From Foetidibacter luteolus (GTDB taxonomy: Bacteria > Bacteroidota > Bacteroidia > Chitinophagales > Chitinophagaceae): a stretch of 64,000 bases of DNA. The notes below the pieces were generated by a model. The model searched no databases. It was given only the letters and a program-made list of their open reading frames with translations, and had not been told where the DNA came from. The first letter of the stretch is position 1, and each line of letters starts with the position of its first letter. Positions 9,063-17,942 of the stretch are shown one piece after another. Position numbers and translations under genes: made by a program. The DNA lies in the NCBI RefSeq assembly GCF_009650435.1, contig NZ_VVIP01000049.1, positions 62,001 to 126,000 on the forward strand, written 5' to 3'.

Positions 9063-9170
9063 TTAATATATTTTAGTGCAGTGCGGCTGAAAAAATATGA
9101 TGAGGCATTTTAACAAAAAGGCTTCTAACTACCCGGGTCTGAAAAGCCGCCCAATGATATGAACGATGAA

Positions 9171-9214
9171 TCCCGAAGTTTCGGGACGACGCAAGGAATC
9201 CCGAAATTTCGGGA
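9171..9214. repeat. Pair of small palindromes between ppk1 and ppx
   Basis: TCCCGAAGTTTCGGGA (9171-9186, one mismatch) and the perfect palindrome TCCCGAAATTTCGGGA (9199-9214) lie 12 bp apart in the gap between ppk1 and ppx. A related TCCCGAAATTTTAGGG occurs near 32565. They could fold as hairpins in the ppk1-ppx transcript. Confidence 0.7.
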
Positions 9215-9265
9215 CCATGAAAAACCGTCGCCGGTATCTATATTGGCCTTTTCTGAAAAAAAATC

Positions 9266-11368
9266 TCAGGTTGTAACGATTTCTTCTTTAACCGCCTCCA
9301 CAGATTTTTGAATTTTCCTGTGCAGGTAATGATAAGTTTCTACCTGCGACCGGATTTTCTTTTTGCCTGCGGAAGATACATAGTTATTCGCAAGGTCATT
9401 ATCCAGCCAGCGGGCCTTTACGTTATCCCTTAACTGAATGTGGATAATATCTTCCAGTTCTTTCTTTATCTCTTCATCGGTTACAGGCACGGCAGCTTCC
9501 ACACGGTGGTCAAGGTTGCGCACCATCCAATCTGCGGAAGAAATAAACATTCGTTCCTTGCCGCCGTTGTTGAAAATCAGCACCCGGGCATGCTCCAGGT
9601 ATTCATCTACAATACTGATGGCTGTAAGCGGTTTTTTGTACTTTTTACTCTGTATGCGTGCACAGAAAATACCCCGTACAATCATCTGCACCTCAACACC
9701 GGCCTGTGCCGCCTCCTGCAATTTATTAATAAGCGTAGCATCGCTTAGGGAGTTGAGCTTAAGCATTATACGTGCTTCTTTTTTGGCTTTGGCAAGGCGT
9801 ATTTCCTTGTTTATCATCTGCATCAGTTGCTTGCGCATACCTACCGGGCAAACCATTAAAGTTTTGCAGGCCTGCAGGTGTTGCATCCCTGTTTTGGGGT
9901 TTTCCAGGTAACGGAAAATACGGTTGATATCGGCCATAATGTTACGATTGCTGGTAAGCAGGCAGTGGTCTGCATACACCTTCGCTGTTTTCTCATTAAG
10001 GTTGCCGGTACTTACAAAACCATATTGAATGGTTTTAGTGCCAACCCGTTTTTTTATAACGCATATTTTGGCGTGTACTTTCATGTTAGGCACACCCAGC
10101 AATACTTTAACGCCTTCTTCTTCCAGCACTTCTTTCCATTCAAGGTTGGCCTCTTCATCAAAGCGGGCACGCAGTTCCAGCATTACCACCACTTCTTTGC
10201 CGTTACGCACGGCATTCACCAGGGCATTGATAGTTTTTGAATTAGAGGCCAGGCGGTAAGCAGTTATTTTAATACCTGTTACGGTTGGGTCCATCGCCGC
10301 CTCCCGCAACAGGTCAATAACCGGATCGAAAGACTGGTAAGGAAAATGCAGCATCACATCCTGTTCCAGTATAACATCTGTAACCCTTAATGAATTTTTT
10401 AAAGCCGGGTGCCTGAAGGGGGTTACCCTGGTGTTCTTTTTATCAAACACATCCGGAAAATCCATAAAATGCCTGAAATTATGAATGCGCCCACCGGGAA
10501 TAATATTGTCTTTGCGGGAAAGGTTCAGCCGCCGTATCAGGTACTCCAGCAAGCCCGCATCCATTTCCTTATCATAAATAAAGCGAACAGGCTTACCCTT
10601 TCTGCGGTTTTTAAGGCCATGCTCAATTTTCTGCACCAGCGTGGTGGATACATCGCTGTCAAGGTCTATCTCCGCGTCTTTGGTTACTTTAAAAATATGC
10701 GCATCAAAATGATCGTAGGCAAAGTAAGAGAATATATAAGGCAGGTTAAACCTTACCACATCCTCCAGCAGTATAATGTTTTTTTCGCCTGCTTTGGATG
10801 GCAGTTGCACAAAGCGGCCCACCGTTTTGCTGGGTATTTCTATCAGGGAATATTTCTGGTCGTAAGCAGATTTGTTTTTGCGCATCACCACACCCAGGTA
10901 AATACTCTTGTCCCGCAGGTAAGGCAATGCCGGAAGTGTTTCTATCAGCAGGGGTATAATGTTAGAGCGTACTTCCTCATCAAAAAACTGCTTTACAAAA
11001 ACACGTTGCTCTTTATTCAGGTTTTTCTCAGTCAGCAAAAATATCTTCTCTTTTTTCAGCTCCTGCAGAATATCATCCCATATACGGTTAAACTCATTCT
11101 GCTGCTGCAAAACAATAACCTGTATCTGGTCAAGAATTTCCTGGGGGTTATCTTCAAAATGCATGTTGGCCTTTTTACCAGCCAGCTCTATCATGCGCCT
11201 TAAAGTGGCCACACGCACCCGGAAAAATTCATCCATATTATTAGAGTGTATGCCCAGGAAACGGATACGTTGTTTAAGGGGCACGTTGGGGTCGTTTGCT
11301 TCCTGTAAAACCCGGGCGTTAAAACTAAGCCAGCTAATATCTCTTGGTATCAGGTTCTTTTTGCTCAT
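9266..11368 (-). CDS. ppk1: Polyphosphate kinase 1
   Basis: Reversible ATP:polyphosphate phosphotransferase, 700 residues, full family length. The N domain begins IPRDISWLSFNARVLQEAND, which is diagnostic. The first catalytic HxK is in NMKVHAKICVI with the autophosphorylated His, and YGFVSTGNLNEKTAKVYAD follows. The second phospholipase-D-like half has ISSADWMVRNLDHRVE, the conserved C-terminal PPK1 signature. It acts in the cytoplasm, often membrane-associated, and makes polyphosphate stores used in stress and stationary phase. The ppx gene lies 203 bp downstream on the same strand, so synthesis and degradation genes are adjacent. The start ATG at 11368 matches the family N-terminus. Confidence 0.98.
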   Translation of the reverse strand: MSKKNLIPRDISWLSFNARVLQEANDPNVPLKQRIRFLGIHSNNMDEFFRVRVATLRRMIELAGKKANMHFEDNPQEILDQIQVIVLQQQNEFNRIWDDILQELKKEKIFLLTEKNLNKEQRVFVKQFFDEEVRSNIIPLLIETLPALPYLRDKSIYLGVVMRKNKSAYDQKYSLIEIPSKTVGRFVQLPSKAGEKNIILLEDVVRFNLPYIFSYFAYDHFDAHIFKVTKDAEIDLDSDVSTTLVQKIEHGLKNRRKGKPVRFIYDKEMDAGLLEYLIRRLNLSRKDNIIPGGRIHNFRHFMDFPDVFDKKNTRVTPFRHPALKNSLRVTDVILEQDVMLHFPYQSFDPVIDLLREAAMDPTVTGIKITAYRLASNSKTINALVNAVRNGKEVVVMLELRARFDEEANLEWKEVLEEEGVKVLLGVPNMKVHAKICVIKKRVGTKTIQYGFVSTGNLNEKTAKVYADHCLLTSNRNIMADINRIFRYLENPKTGMQHLQACKTLMVCPVGMRKQLMQMINKEIRLAKAKKEARIMLKLNSLSDATLINKLQEAAQAGVEVQMIVRGIFCARIQSKKYKKPLTAISIVDEYLEHARVLIFNNGGKERMFISSADWMVRNLDHRVEAAVPVTDEEIKKELEDIIHIQLRDNVKARWLDNDLANNYVSSAGKKKIRSQVETYHYLHRKIQKSVEAVKEEIVTT

Positions 11369-11603
11369 AAGTGTAATAGCCTTAATCTATCAAAAGTAAA
11401 TAAGAGTATAGTGTGCCAATGTTAAGTTTAAGTGTATTAAACAAGGTGCTGTTTATGAAGGTAAGGTAACAAACAAAAACCGCATGGAAATTCTTGCTGG
11501 GCAGCATAGTGCAGCCGAATTACCGGTAAACTATACCTCATCGGCATAGATTGCTTTGCTTACCACGCAGTCTGTATGGAAAAAAAGTGGGGTGCTACAC
11601 TTA

Positions 11604-11709
11604 AGGGTGAGGGATTGAAGCGGTTACCCCGCTGAAGCCATCGCAGCATGGCCTTTGTGGCGGAGTAATAGCGGAAAGCCCGACCCCTTGCGCAGCTTGG
11701 GGACACCCC
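11604..11709 (-). repeat. Dispersed intergenic repeat, family B, copy 2
   Basis: On the minus strand this reads GGGGTGTCCCCAAGCTGCGC through to CAATCCCTCACCC. It is nearly identical to copy 1 and keeps the middle block CGGAGTAATAGCGGAAAGCC on +. It occupies the 424-bp gap 11369-11792; bases 11369-11603 show no gene. Confidence 0.85.
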
Positions 11710-11790
11710 ATGATAATGTTAGATGTATGATGTGGGGTGTACGATGTAGCAAGTACAGGAGTACGATTTTTATGTAAGATGTTATAAGCT
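11710..11790 (-). repeat. Low-complexity repeat (P), inverted copy
   Basis: This is a degenerate reverse-orientation copy of the 7862-7993 repeat (ATGTTAGATG, GGTGTACGATGTAG, AGTACGATTTTTATGTAAGA). It abuts the GGGGTGTCCCC end of B2 exactly as P abuts B1, giving a conserved P-B composite. Confidence 0.6.
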
Positions 11791-11792
11791 GG

Positions 11793-14700
11793 TTAGTAAA
11801 TCACTAAGGGCAAAGTAGTTACAAGGTTATTATTCCTGTACAGGGAAAGGTAATAGAGTCCCGGAGGAAGGCCGGGTAATGTTACCTGCTGCCTGGCTGA
11901 CTGTACTTGATGGATGATGGTTTGATAAACTTTAATACCCAAACTGTTGTTTACTGTAAGCTGATAAGTACTGGTTGGCAGTTGCTGCGTAAATAATTGA
12001 ATGCGCTGCCCTTTAACGGGATTTGGCGCCACTGAAACCTGCTGCCCTGACCTGGCCGGATTTGCCACTGAGACGCCGGAATAATAAAACCTGCCATTAT
12101 TATCCAACGCTTTTATGCGGTAGTATGCTTTTGCCCAACCATGCCCAACATGTTGCCAGGCATAGTTGCTCTTACGCCCGGCTTTAATCCGGGCAACCTG
12201 CCGGAAATTATGCCCATCCTCGGAAAACTCAACTTCGTAATGCTGTATGTTGGTTTGTTCTGCCACTGCCCATGCTACATCAACATATTTTCCGCTGGCT
12301 ACGGCATTTACGCTAACAAATTTTACCGGTAAAATAAAACCACCCTGGTTAACTACAGAGAAGGCGCCGCCAAAGCGGGTTAACCCATTACTGAGGTTAC
12401 CATCCGCCACACTTACGCCACGATTGTACATGCCATACATCTCCGTATCAAAATTATAGTTGCCGGGCGACGTACTGAGTTTATCTGAGCCGTTGGAAAC
12501 ATGAGAAAAATAGTTGGCAGTGGTTTTATGTGCCAGGTGCATATCCGTAAAGTCAAAACCGGTTTCCAGCTCATTTTGTCCGCTAAGGAACAAAGAGGCA
12601 TCACGTTTGGTAAAGTATAGTTTCATGGATACCTGGCTGCTGTCTGCCGCGGTTGCCGGGGCAACCCTTTCGTTAATATACCATTTCCGGTATACAACCG
12701 GCATGGGTGTGTTGGCAATATCCCCAATAGCTACTACAACGGTAAAATCGTCCGCTGCCCCATCATTTTTCATTGACATGCGGTTGGGCGAAACCAGGTC
12801 AGCACCTACCGGGAACATTATTTCTGTTGTACCTACATTATTTATCCTGAAGCCTTTGCTGCCGTCTGTTACAGGTATGGATGTGCCGGTTTCGTCGCAG
12901 GTGCAGATATAACTGTTTTTGTACGCTGTACTGTTTTGTGTATAGCCAGCCACAGTTAAACCACTGCCGGTGCCGCTTTCGTTTAAAAAGGTAAAAAGGT
13001 TGTTGCCGGTAATAATTATTCCATTGGTAAGTGTAAGGTTTTTACTGTACAGGTTGCTGCCCAAAACAACTTTGCCGCCGGCTGAATTAATGGTAAAGGC
13101 GTTAATATATTCATAGCCGTTTTCAAAACTAAAAACAGGTGCGGTGGCTGTACCGGCTATGGAAATATTGGTTACGGCCCCGCCAGCAGTGGAAGAACCT
13201 TTAAAGCTACCGGTTGAGGAAGGATCAAGACTGCCCGTAACAGTGAAGTGGCCATACCCAAGGTTGATGGCTGTACCTGACTGGTGGATGAGCGTACCCG
13301 CAACCAATAATTCGGCGCCCGGCGCTGTTGCTGAACCTACCGTTACAGAAGCGGTGTTTTTAAGCGTTACCGTAGCGCCACTGGCTATTTCCAGCGCCGG
13401 GCTTACAGAAGAGTTCTCTAATTGTAATTGCAGGCTGCCATCAATTACTGCATCAGCAGCGGTAATTTTAAAAGTGCCGCTGGTGCTGCTATGTATAATG
13501 GTACCTGTGCCGCCCAGGCCGTCCCTGAATATTTTGGTACCGCTGTTAACAAACTGGAAGTTGCTTGCATTGCTTTCAAACTTTCCGTTAATAGTTAATG
13601 TGGTGGCAGCGCCAACACTTGGGGCGCCGGTAACACGAAATATTGGTTTTTCCAACGCACTGCCGGCAGCATTAAAATAAGTTACGTTTCCAGATGTAAA
13701 AGAGGTATTAATATTCCATTGAAAAATACTTCCTGTTTTAAAAAGCACCTGTGTACTACGGGCAAAATCATCACTGCCACTTCCTGTGTTCGCATCTACC
13801 CTTACTACTCCGCCACTTTGTATTTCTACAGACACCCCGGAAGCTAAAACAGGCTGTGCCCCATTTAGCACATAGGTACCGCTTATATTCATATCTGTAC
13901 CGGTATTGTTGGCAATAGAAAAAGTCACTCCGCTGTTATGCGTAAGCGTGGCACCCTGCTCAACAACAAGTTGGTTGGCTGTGGCGGCAGAAGCAAGGGT
14001 TATGCTATGGCCATTTTTAACAGTAATGGCCGCGGCAGAACTGGTGGGGAACAAGGTTGCTGTAATCCAGTTACTAATACCATCAGCGGAAGATTGCCAA
14101 TTATTGGGTGCACCCCAGTTGCCGGATGAAACTGCGGAACGGAAATGATCTGTTGCTGAAGAATAAGTACCGGAAGAAGCGGTTGTAAAACTGAAATCAT
14201 TAATCCCCATCGCATCATCAGAGCCGGATGCATCAAAATCGCTCCAGCGTATAAAGAACGAAGCGCCGTTAACAATTCCTATGTTGGAAATGGTGGCGGT
14301 TACTGTTGCTGATTGAAGCAATGACCCTGAGCCTGTTGAAGAAGCATTATTGGTATAATCGAGGCTATTCACATCTACCCAGGTGCCGTTACCTAAACCG
14401 GTGGCATCAATGCTGTATTGAAAATCCAGCCTGTCACTTCTGCCGCTGCTGCCCACCCGCCATGTTTCGCCGGTATAGGTAATTGTTATGGAAGTAATAA
14501 CGGCCCCGGTAGTATTGGTGAAATAAAAACCGAAATAAGGGACCAGCGTACCAGACCGCAACCCGCCCAGAGCTCGTTGAGTCGAGCCACTGGCGCCAAA
14601 ATGATAGTTGTCACCCGTGCTGGCACTACCGGTACCGGCGCTAATGTCATTATTGGCAGCGCTGCCGGTTTCATAAAAGTACCACCCACCCAGGTTGCTG

Positions 14701-14885
14701 TTAATATTGCCCAGGCTTCCATCGGTAACACCGGTGTGGCTGGATGTTCCCAAACCGTCAAAATTCTGGCTGTAACTGGTGGCTGAAAGATTGTATTGTG
14801 CTGCAGCGCACATAGGAAGGAGCAGAAGCAGCAAAATGCTTCGCAGCAAAGAATACGGAATTGGTCCATAAGTAATATGCCGCAT
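11793..14885 (-). CDS. Large secreted protein with T9SS type A sorting domain
   Basis: A surface or secreted protein of 1030 residues. A Sec signal peptide is evident: a basic N-terminus, then ILLLLLLPMCAAAQ with cleavage after AAA or Gln. The first ~240 residues carry a nuclease/lamin-tail-like beta module (NFDGLG, GWYFYETGS, RSDRLDFQYSIDA), and the middle is a Ser/Thr/Gly-rich beta-solenoid-like stretch with repeated ASGATVTLKNTASVTVGSA-type strands. The last ~90 residues are a Por-secretion-system sorting domain (VAPNPVKG, LPPGLYYLSLYRN). After outer-membrane translocation by the type IX system the domain would be cleaved and the protein attached to the surface. No catalytic motif is recognised; adhesion is the likeliest role. 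It is followed downstream by a P-B repeat composite. Confidence 0.9.
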   Translation of the reverse strand: MRHITYGPIPYSLLRSILLLLLLPMCAAAQYNLSATSYSQNFDGLGTSSHTGVTDGSLGNINSNLGGWYFYETGSAANNDISAGTGSASTGDNYHFGASGSTQRALGGLRSGTLVPYFGFYFTNTTGAVITSITITYTGETWRVGSSGRSDRLDFQYSIDATGLGNGTWVDVNSLDYTNNASSTGSGSLLQSATVTATISNIGIVNGASFFIRWSDFDASGSDDAMGINDFSFTTASSGTYSSATDHFRSAVSSGNWGAPNNWQSSADGISNWITATLFPTSSAAAITVKNGHSITLASAATANQLVVEQGATLTHNSGVTFSIANNTGTDMNISGTYVLNGAQPVLASGVSVEIQSGGVVRVDANTGSGSDDFARSTQVLFKTGSIFQWNINTSFTSGNVTYFNAAGSALEKPIFRVTGAPSVGAATTLTINGKFESNASNFQFVNSGTKIFRDGLGGTGTIIHSSTSGTFKITAADAVIDGSLQLQLENSSVSPALEIASGATVTLKNTASVTVGSATAPGAELLVAGTLIHQSGTAINLGYGHFTVTGSLDPSSTGSFKGSSTAGGAVTNISIAGTATAPVFSFENGYEYINAFTINSAGGKVVLGSNLYSKNLTLTNGIIITGNNLFTFLNESGTGSGLTVAGYTQNSTAYKNSYICTCDETGTSIPVTDGSKGFRINNVGTTEIMFPVGADLVSPNRMSMKNDGAADDFTVVVAIGDIANTPMPVVYRKWYINERVAPATAADSSQVSMKLYFTKRDASLFLSGQNELETGFDFTDMHLAHKTTANYFSHVSNGSDKLSTSPGNYNFDTEMYGMYNRGVSVADGNLSNGLTRFGGAFSVVNQGGFILPVKFVSVNAVASGKYVDVAWAVAEQTNIQHYEVEFSEDGHNFRQVARIKAGRKSNYAWQHVGHGWAKAYYRIKALDNNGRFYYSGVSVANPARSGQQVSVAPNPVKGQRIQLFTQQLPTSTYQLTVNNSLGIKVYQTIIHQVQSARQQVTLPGLPPGLYYLSLYRNNNLVTTLPLVIY

Positions 14886-15164
14886 AAGTTTTCAGCAGGT
14901 ATTTGGATAGAGGGGCAATCAGCCGCTCCATACGCAATATAAAATGGCAGCACATTAATCTCTCTTACTATTTTAATATCCCTTAAAATTTTATGCGTTT
15001 TTTAATCCGATTAATACTTAACCTTTTTCCTGGATTCTTTGGGGGACAAAATAGCAGTGGCAGTAGTATCGAAGCCTTGGTTAACAATTTTGCATGCCAA
15101 AGCCGTCCTGTATTGCGGGAGAAAATTTGAAGGATTGAATACTATTTTACAGCAAAACAACGGC

Positions 15165-15602
15165 TCAGGCCGAGGTAACAGCCTTAACTCTTTCAATACC
15201 AGCTTTCACGCCACTGATTATCATATTGCCGTACTGGTCTTTTTTAAGGTGGCGGGAGTAACGCTCGGCTAACTGGTAATATTCTTCAGCAGCGGGGTAC
15301 TGCTTCACATCTTCATAAGATTTAGCCACGTTAAGGCAGAGAGAGGGAAAAGCTTCGCTTATATCCGGCTGTACCACCTGGGTAGCAAGCTGGTAAGCAA
15401 AAAGGTTCCATTTAAGCGTATCGTAAACAGAATTCTGGATACGGGCCATGTAGTGGGCCGCGGTAAAAGATTCAAATGCATCTGCAGCCAGGTCCCAGGC
15501 CTCCCGGTACAATTTTGCGGCTTGGTCAAAATTGCCGGCATATTCTTTTTGAATGCCCTTTACACAAAGTTGTACAACAGGATTATCTGGATTATATAAC
15601 AT
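15165..15602 (-). CDS. TPR-like helical repeat protein, function unknown
   Basis: A protein of 145 residues from the ATG at 15602 (MLYNPDNPVV); the open frame reaches 15695, but the extra N-terminus is basic and unlike relatives as I recall them. Paired amphipathic helices give at least two TPR-like units: AGNFDQAAKLYREAWDLA at about residues 22-39 and QYPAAEEYYQLAERY near 110-124. FTAAHYMARIQ in between is characteristic of this Bacteroidota family. Similar proteins are sometimes labelled rRNA adenine methyltransferase, but no SAM-binding motif is present, so I do not use that name. It is cytoplasmic with no signal peptide, and probably a scaffold. Confidence 0.75.
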   Translation of the reverse strand: MLYNPDNPVVQLCVKGIQKEYAGNFDQAAKLYREAWDLAADAFESFTAAHYMARIQNSVYDTLKWNLFAYQLATQVVQPDISEAFPSLCLNVAKSYEDVKQYPAAEEYYQLAERYSRHLKKDQYGNMIISGVKAGIERVKAVTSA

Positions 15603-15709
15603 GCGCACAAGATAAGCCATAATGCGCAGGCGATCAAACCCTTTAACAGATTGAAAACGAAATATTTGCTTACCAATCTTTATGCGGGCCCCCACTTATA
15701 GCCGCGAAA

Positions 15710-15868
15710 CTATTCGTGTACTGTATAACCATGATGATGAAACAAAAAGCACCAGCCTGGTGCACCGTTGTATAAAAACCAGGCGGCCAGAACAGAAGCC
15801 GCGAAAACAGCTACAAGAATAAGATTGAGGTTCCAATGACGGCGGTAAAGCGCATTTTGGTAATTCAT
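15710..15868 (-). CDS. Small single-pass membrane protein (putative)
   Basis: A 52-codon open frame from the ATG at 15868. It begins MNYQNALYRRHWN, then one hydrophobic segment NLILVAVFAASVLAAWFLY, then a short Gly/His-rich tail. A basic stretch before the helix and a clean transmembrane span make it protein-like, but there is no homologue I recognise and no clear ribosome site. It ends 107 bp upstream of the TPR-like gene on the same strand. It could instead be chance coding. Confidence 0.4.
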   Translation of the reverse strand: MNYQNALYRRHWNLNLILVAVFAASVLAAWFLYNGAPGWCFLFHHHGYTVHE

Positions 15869-15965
15869 AGATAAATAGATTGATATTGGATGGATGTTGC
15901 AAAGGTAAAAGCAGCATTGCCAACATTGCTGAAACACTGGTTAAAGAAACCTTTAGAGAGGCTTA

Positions 15966-15998
15966 ATAAAAAAGGCCCGCTGTATGAAACAGCAGGCC
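15966..15998 (-). terminator. Rho-independent terminator on minus strand without an obvious gene
   Basis: Arms GGCCCGCTGT (15974-15983) and ACAGCAGGCC (15989-15998) pair with one mismatch around a 5-nt loop. On the minus strand the stem is followed by a run of T (complement of 15966-15973). The plus strand has no T tract. No recognised minus-strand gene lies upstream within 16000-16480. Confidence 0.7.
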
Positions 15999-16128
15999 AT
16001 GATTTAATTGCATGAGAAAAACTGGTTAGTGGCACGGGTTGCAACGGCTTAGGGTTAAAGGCAAAAGGTTGAAAATATATTGTAAAAGCAAACAGGAAAC
16101 CGAAACCGCAATAGAATACTCCAATGGC

Positions 16129-16248
16129 ATGCCGGAAATGAATACTGCTGATAATCAACAAAATAAGCAACCTGCATCCTTTAATTTTCCTTTTTTGAGA
16201 ATAAAGCCTCCCAAAAGTAAAAATGGGCCTGGCCCTGTAGTTTTTTGA
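16129..16248 (+). CDS. Possible 39-aa peptide
   Basis: A short open frame starting MPEMNTADNQQ and ending PPKSKNGPGPVVF. An in-frame alternative ATG lies at 16138. It has an Asn/Gln-rich polar N-terminus and a Pro/Lys/Gly-rich C-terminus with no signal peptide. It is in the 614-bp gap 15869-16482 directly before repeat A3. I do not recognise it; it may be a small ORF or peptide precursor, or chance. Confidence 0.25.
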   Translation: MPEMNTADNQQNKQPASFNFPFLRIKPPKSKNGPGPVVF

Positions 16249-16251
16249 ATA

Positions 16252-16430
16252 ATGCTGCGGGATGCCGTAGAAGTTTGTTGCGCAAGGCGGTACGGCACAA
16301 GAGTGCGACGCAACGGCAGCCTCATACCTGTTGCTGCTGCCGGGCCCATAAAAATGCTTTCACCATACACGAGCCAACCCCCTGCAGGGGATGGGGGTGT
16401 TCCTGCTGCCGGGCCCATAAAAATTCTGTC
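16252..16430 (-). repeat. Dispersed intergenic repeat, family A, copy 3, with a duplicated head
   Basis: On the minus strand there are two heads TTTTTATGGGCCCGGCAGCA (near 16401-16426 and 16333-16355), the second leading into GTATGAGGCTGCC and GTTGCGTCGCACTCTTGTGC. The insert between the heads contains the palindromic CCCCTGCAGGGG. It lies 53 bp before the nitrilase gene. Confidence 0.8.
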
Positions 16431-16482
16431 CAGGTTTATTGCCTGTAAATAATACATTCGTTACCCAAAATGAAGCAACCGT

Positions 16483-17427
16483 ATGGATAACCTGAAAATT
16501 ACCACTGCCCAGTTTGAACACAAAAGCGGCGACAAAGCCTATAATCTTTCCGTTATCGGCAAAATGGCAAAACAGGCAGCGGAGCAGGGCTCAAAAGTTA
16601 TTGCTTTTCATGAATGTTCTATAAGCGGGTACACTTTTGCCCGCAGGCTTTCTAAACAACAAATGCTGCAACTGGCAGAACATATACCAGCCGGGCCATC
16701 TGTTGAGGCGCTTAAGGCAATCGCCACTGAATTTGATATAGCCATACTGGCTGGCCTGTTCGAAAAAGATGAACAAGGCAATTTATTTAAGGCTTATGTA
16801 TGTGTTAACAGTACGGGGCTGGTAGCTAAGTTTAGAAAACTTCACCCGTTTATTAACCCGCACCTTACACCAGGTAATGAATACTGTATTTTCGATTTGC
16901 ATGGCTGGAAATGCGGCATACTAATTTGCTACGACAATAACATCATCGAAAATGTAAGGGCCACTACCCTGCTGGGCGCCGAAATTATTTTTATGCCGCA
17001 TGTAACCATGTGTACACCTTCTACCCGCCCAGGGGCCGGCTTTGTAGATCCAAAACTTTGGATAAACCGCCATGCCGACCCAACCTCGTTACGCCTTGAA
17101 TTTGACGGCCTTAAAGGAAGGCAATGGCTTATGAAATGGCTGCCTGCAAGGGCCTACGACAATGCCGTGTACGTGGTTTTTTCCAACGCCATCGGCATGG
17201 ACGACGACCAGCTAAAAAACGGCTGCTCTATGATACTTGACCCCTTTGGTGATATACTTGCAGAATGCCGCCTGCTGGATGATGATATTGCAACAGCCAC
17301 GTTTACCCGCGATAAATTAACAAATGCTGGCGGTTACCGGTATTTACAGGCCCGGCGGCCAGGTTTGTACAGTGATATATTGGGGCAGCCCCACATCCCG
17401 CAACAAAAAGTGGTATGGCTAAAATAA
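16483..17427 (+). CDS. Carbon-nitrogen hydrolase (nitrilase superfamily)
   Basis: A 314-residue nitrilase-fold enzyme with a complete Glu-Lys-Cys triad: Glu44 in VIAFHECSISGY, Lys119 in AKFRKLHPF, and nucleophile Cys149 in CGILICYDNNI. The family cleaves non-peptide C-N bonds (amides, carbamoyl groups or nitriles). The opening DNLKITTAQFEHKSGD is normal for the family, so the ATG at 16483 is used. It is longer than omega-amidases (~260 aa), with inserted loops (TRPGAGFVDPKLW) and a C-terminal arm, closer to the aliphatic amidase or N-carbamoyl amidohydrolase branches. There is no signal peptide; it is cytoplasmic. It has no operon partner. Confidence 0.92.
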   Translation: MDNLKITTAQFEHKSGDKAYNLSVIGKMAKQAAEQGSKVIAFHECSISGYTFARRLSKQQMLQLAEHIPAGPSVEALKAIATEFDIAILAGLFEKDEQGNLFKAYVCVNSTGLVAKFRKLHPFINPHLTPGNEYCIFDLHGWKCGILICYDNNIIENVRATTLLGAEIIFMPHVTMCTPSTRPGAGFVDPKLWINRHADPTSLRLEFDGLKGRQWLMKWLPARAYDNAVYVVFSNAIGMDDDQLKNGCSMILDPFGDILAECRLLDDDIATATFTRDKLTNAGGYRYLQARRPGLYSDILGQPHIPQQKVVWLK

Positions 17428-17749
17428 ATGCATTCGTTAAACAGCTACTGTGGTAGCCAATGGTTATCATTTAATTCGTAAGGTGCTTACAGTTTTTTTT
17501 CATGTCTAAACCTTAAAATCAGATTAACTTTTTCTCTTTTACAGTACAACTGCTACCATACACCCTACCTTTATTGTCATTCAATTTTCATAATTTTTCC
17601 AATACCCGGTACCAATATTCATAACCCAAAATAGTTTACATAATCCGTTAAACATAACATCTAATCCAACTTACTATGATACCAATACATATAGATAAAC
17701 GTTGACAATCAGCATTTTTCCAAACAAAAAATAGTGGGAAAGAGAGGTT

Positions 17750-17872
17750 AGAGGGCGCCCCCGCCAAAATACAGGGCGGGCCGGGCTATCCGCTGCAAGT
17801 CCTCGTTCCGCTACGTTGCACTGCGCTGCACTGCGGGCTTTCCGCTTCTATCCCTGGCGCAAAGTGCAACAG
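17750..17872 (+). repeat. Dispersed intergenic repeat, family B, copy 3 (divergent)
   Basis: It has GGGCGCCCCCGCC in place of the usual end, then GGGCCGGGCTATCCGCTGC, a short insert with the repeated TGCACTGCG, and the reprise CGGGCTTTCCGCTTCTATCC. Clearly related but rearranged. The 515-bp gap 17428-17942 otherwise shows only AT-rich sequence upstream of the large gene. Confidence 0.65.
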
Positions 17873-17942
17873 GTTCACTTTATACCTGCAGGTTTTTGTG
17901 CAACCTGTTAATGGGTGATAATAACCCATAATACAATACCTG

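Noticed and set aside
12413..14955. Several 60-180 codon frames opposite the 1030-aa T9SS protein
   Set aside because: They are shadows of a long, low-complexity beta-rich coding region. The real frame has a signal peptide and a sorting domain.
16155..16457. Frames inside repeat A3 on both strands
   Set aside because: They read the repeat head twice (for example IFMGPAAG) and have no gene-like properties; the same peptide appears wherever the repeat occurs.
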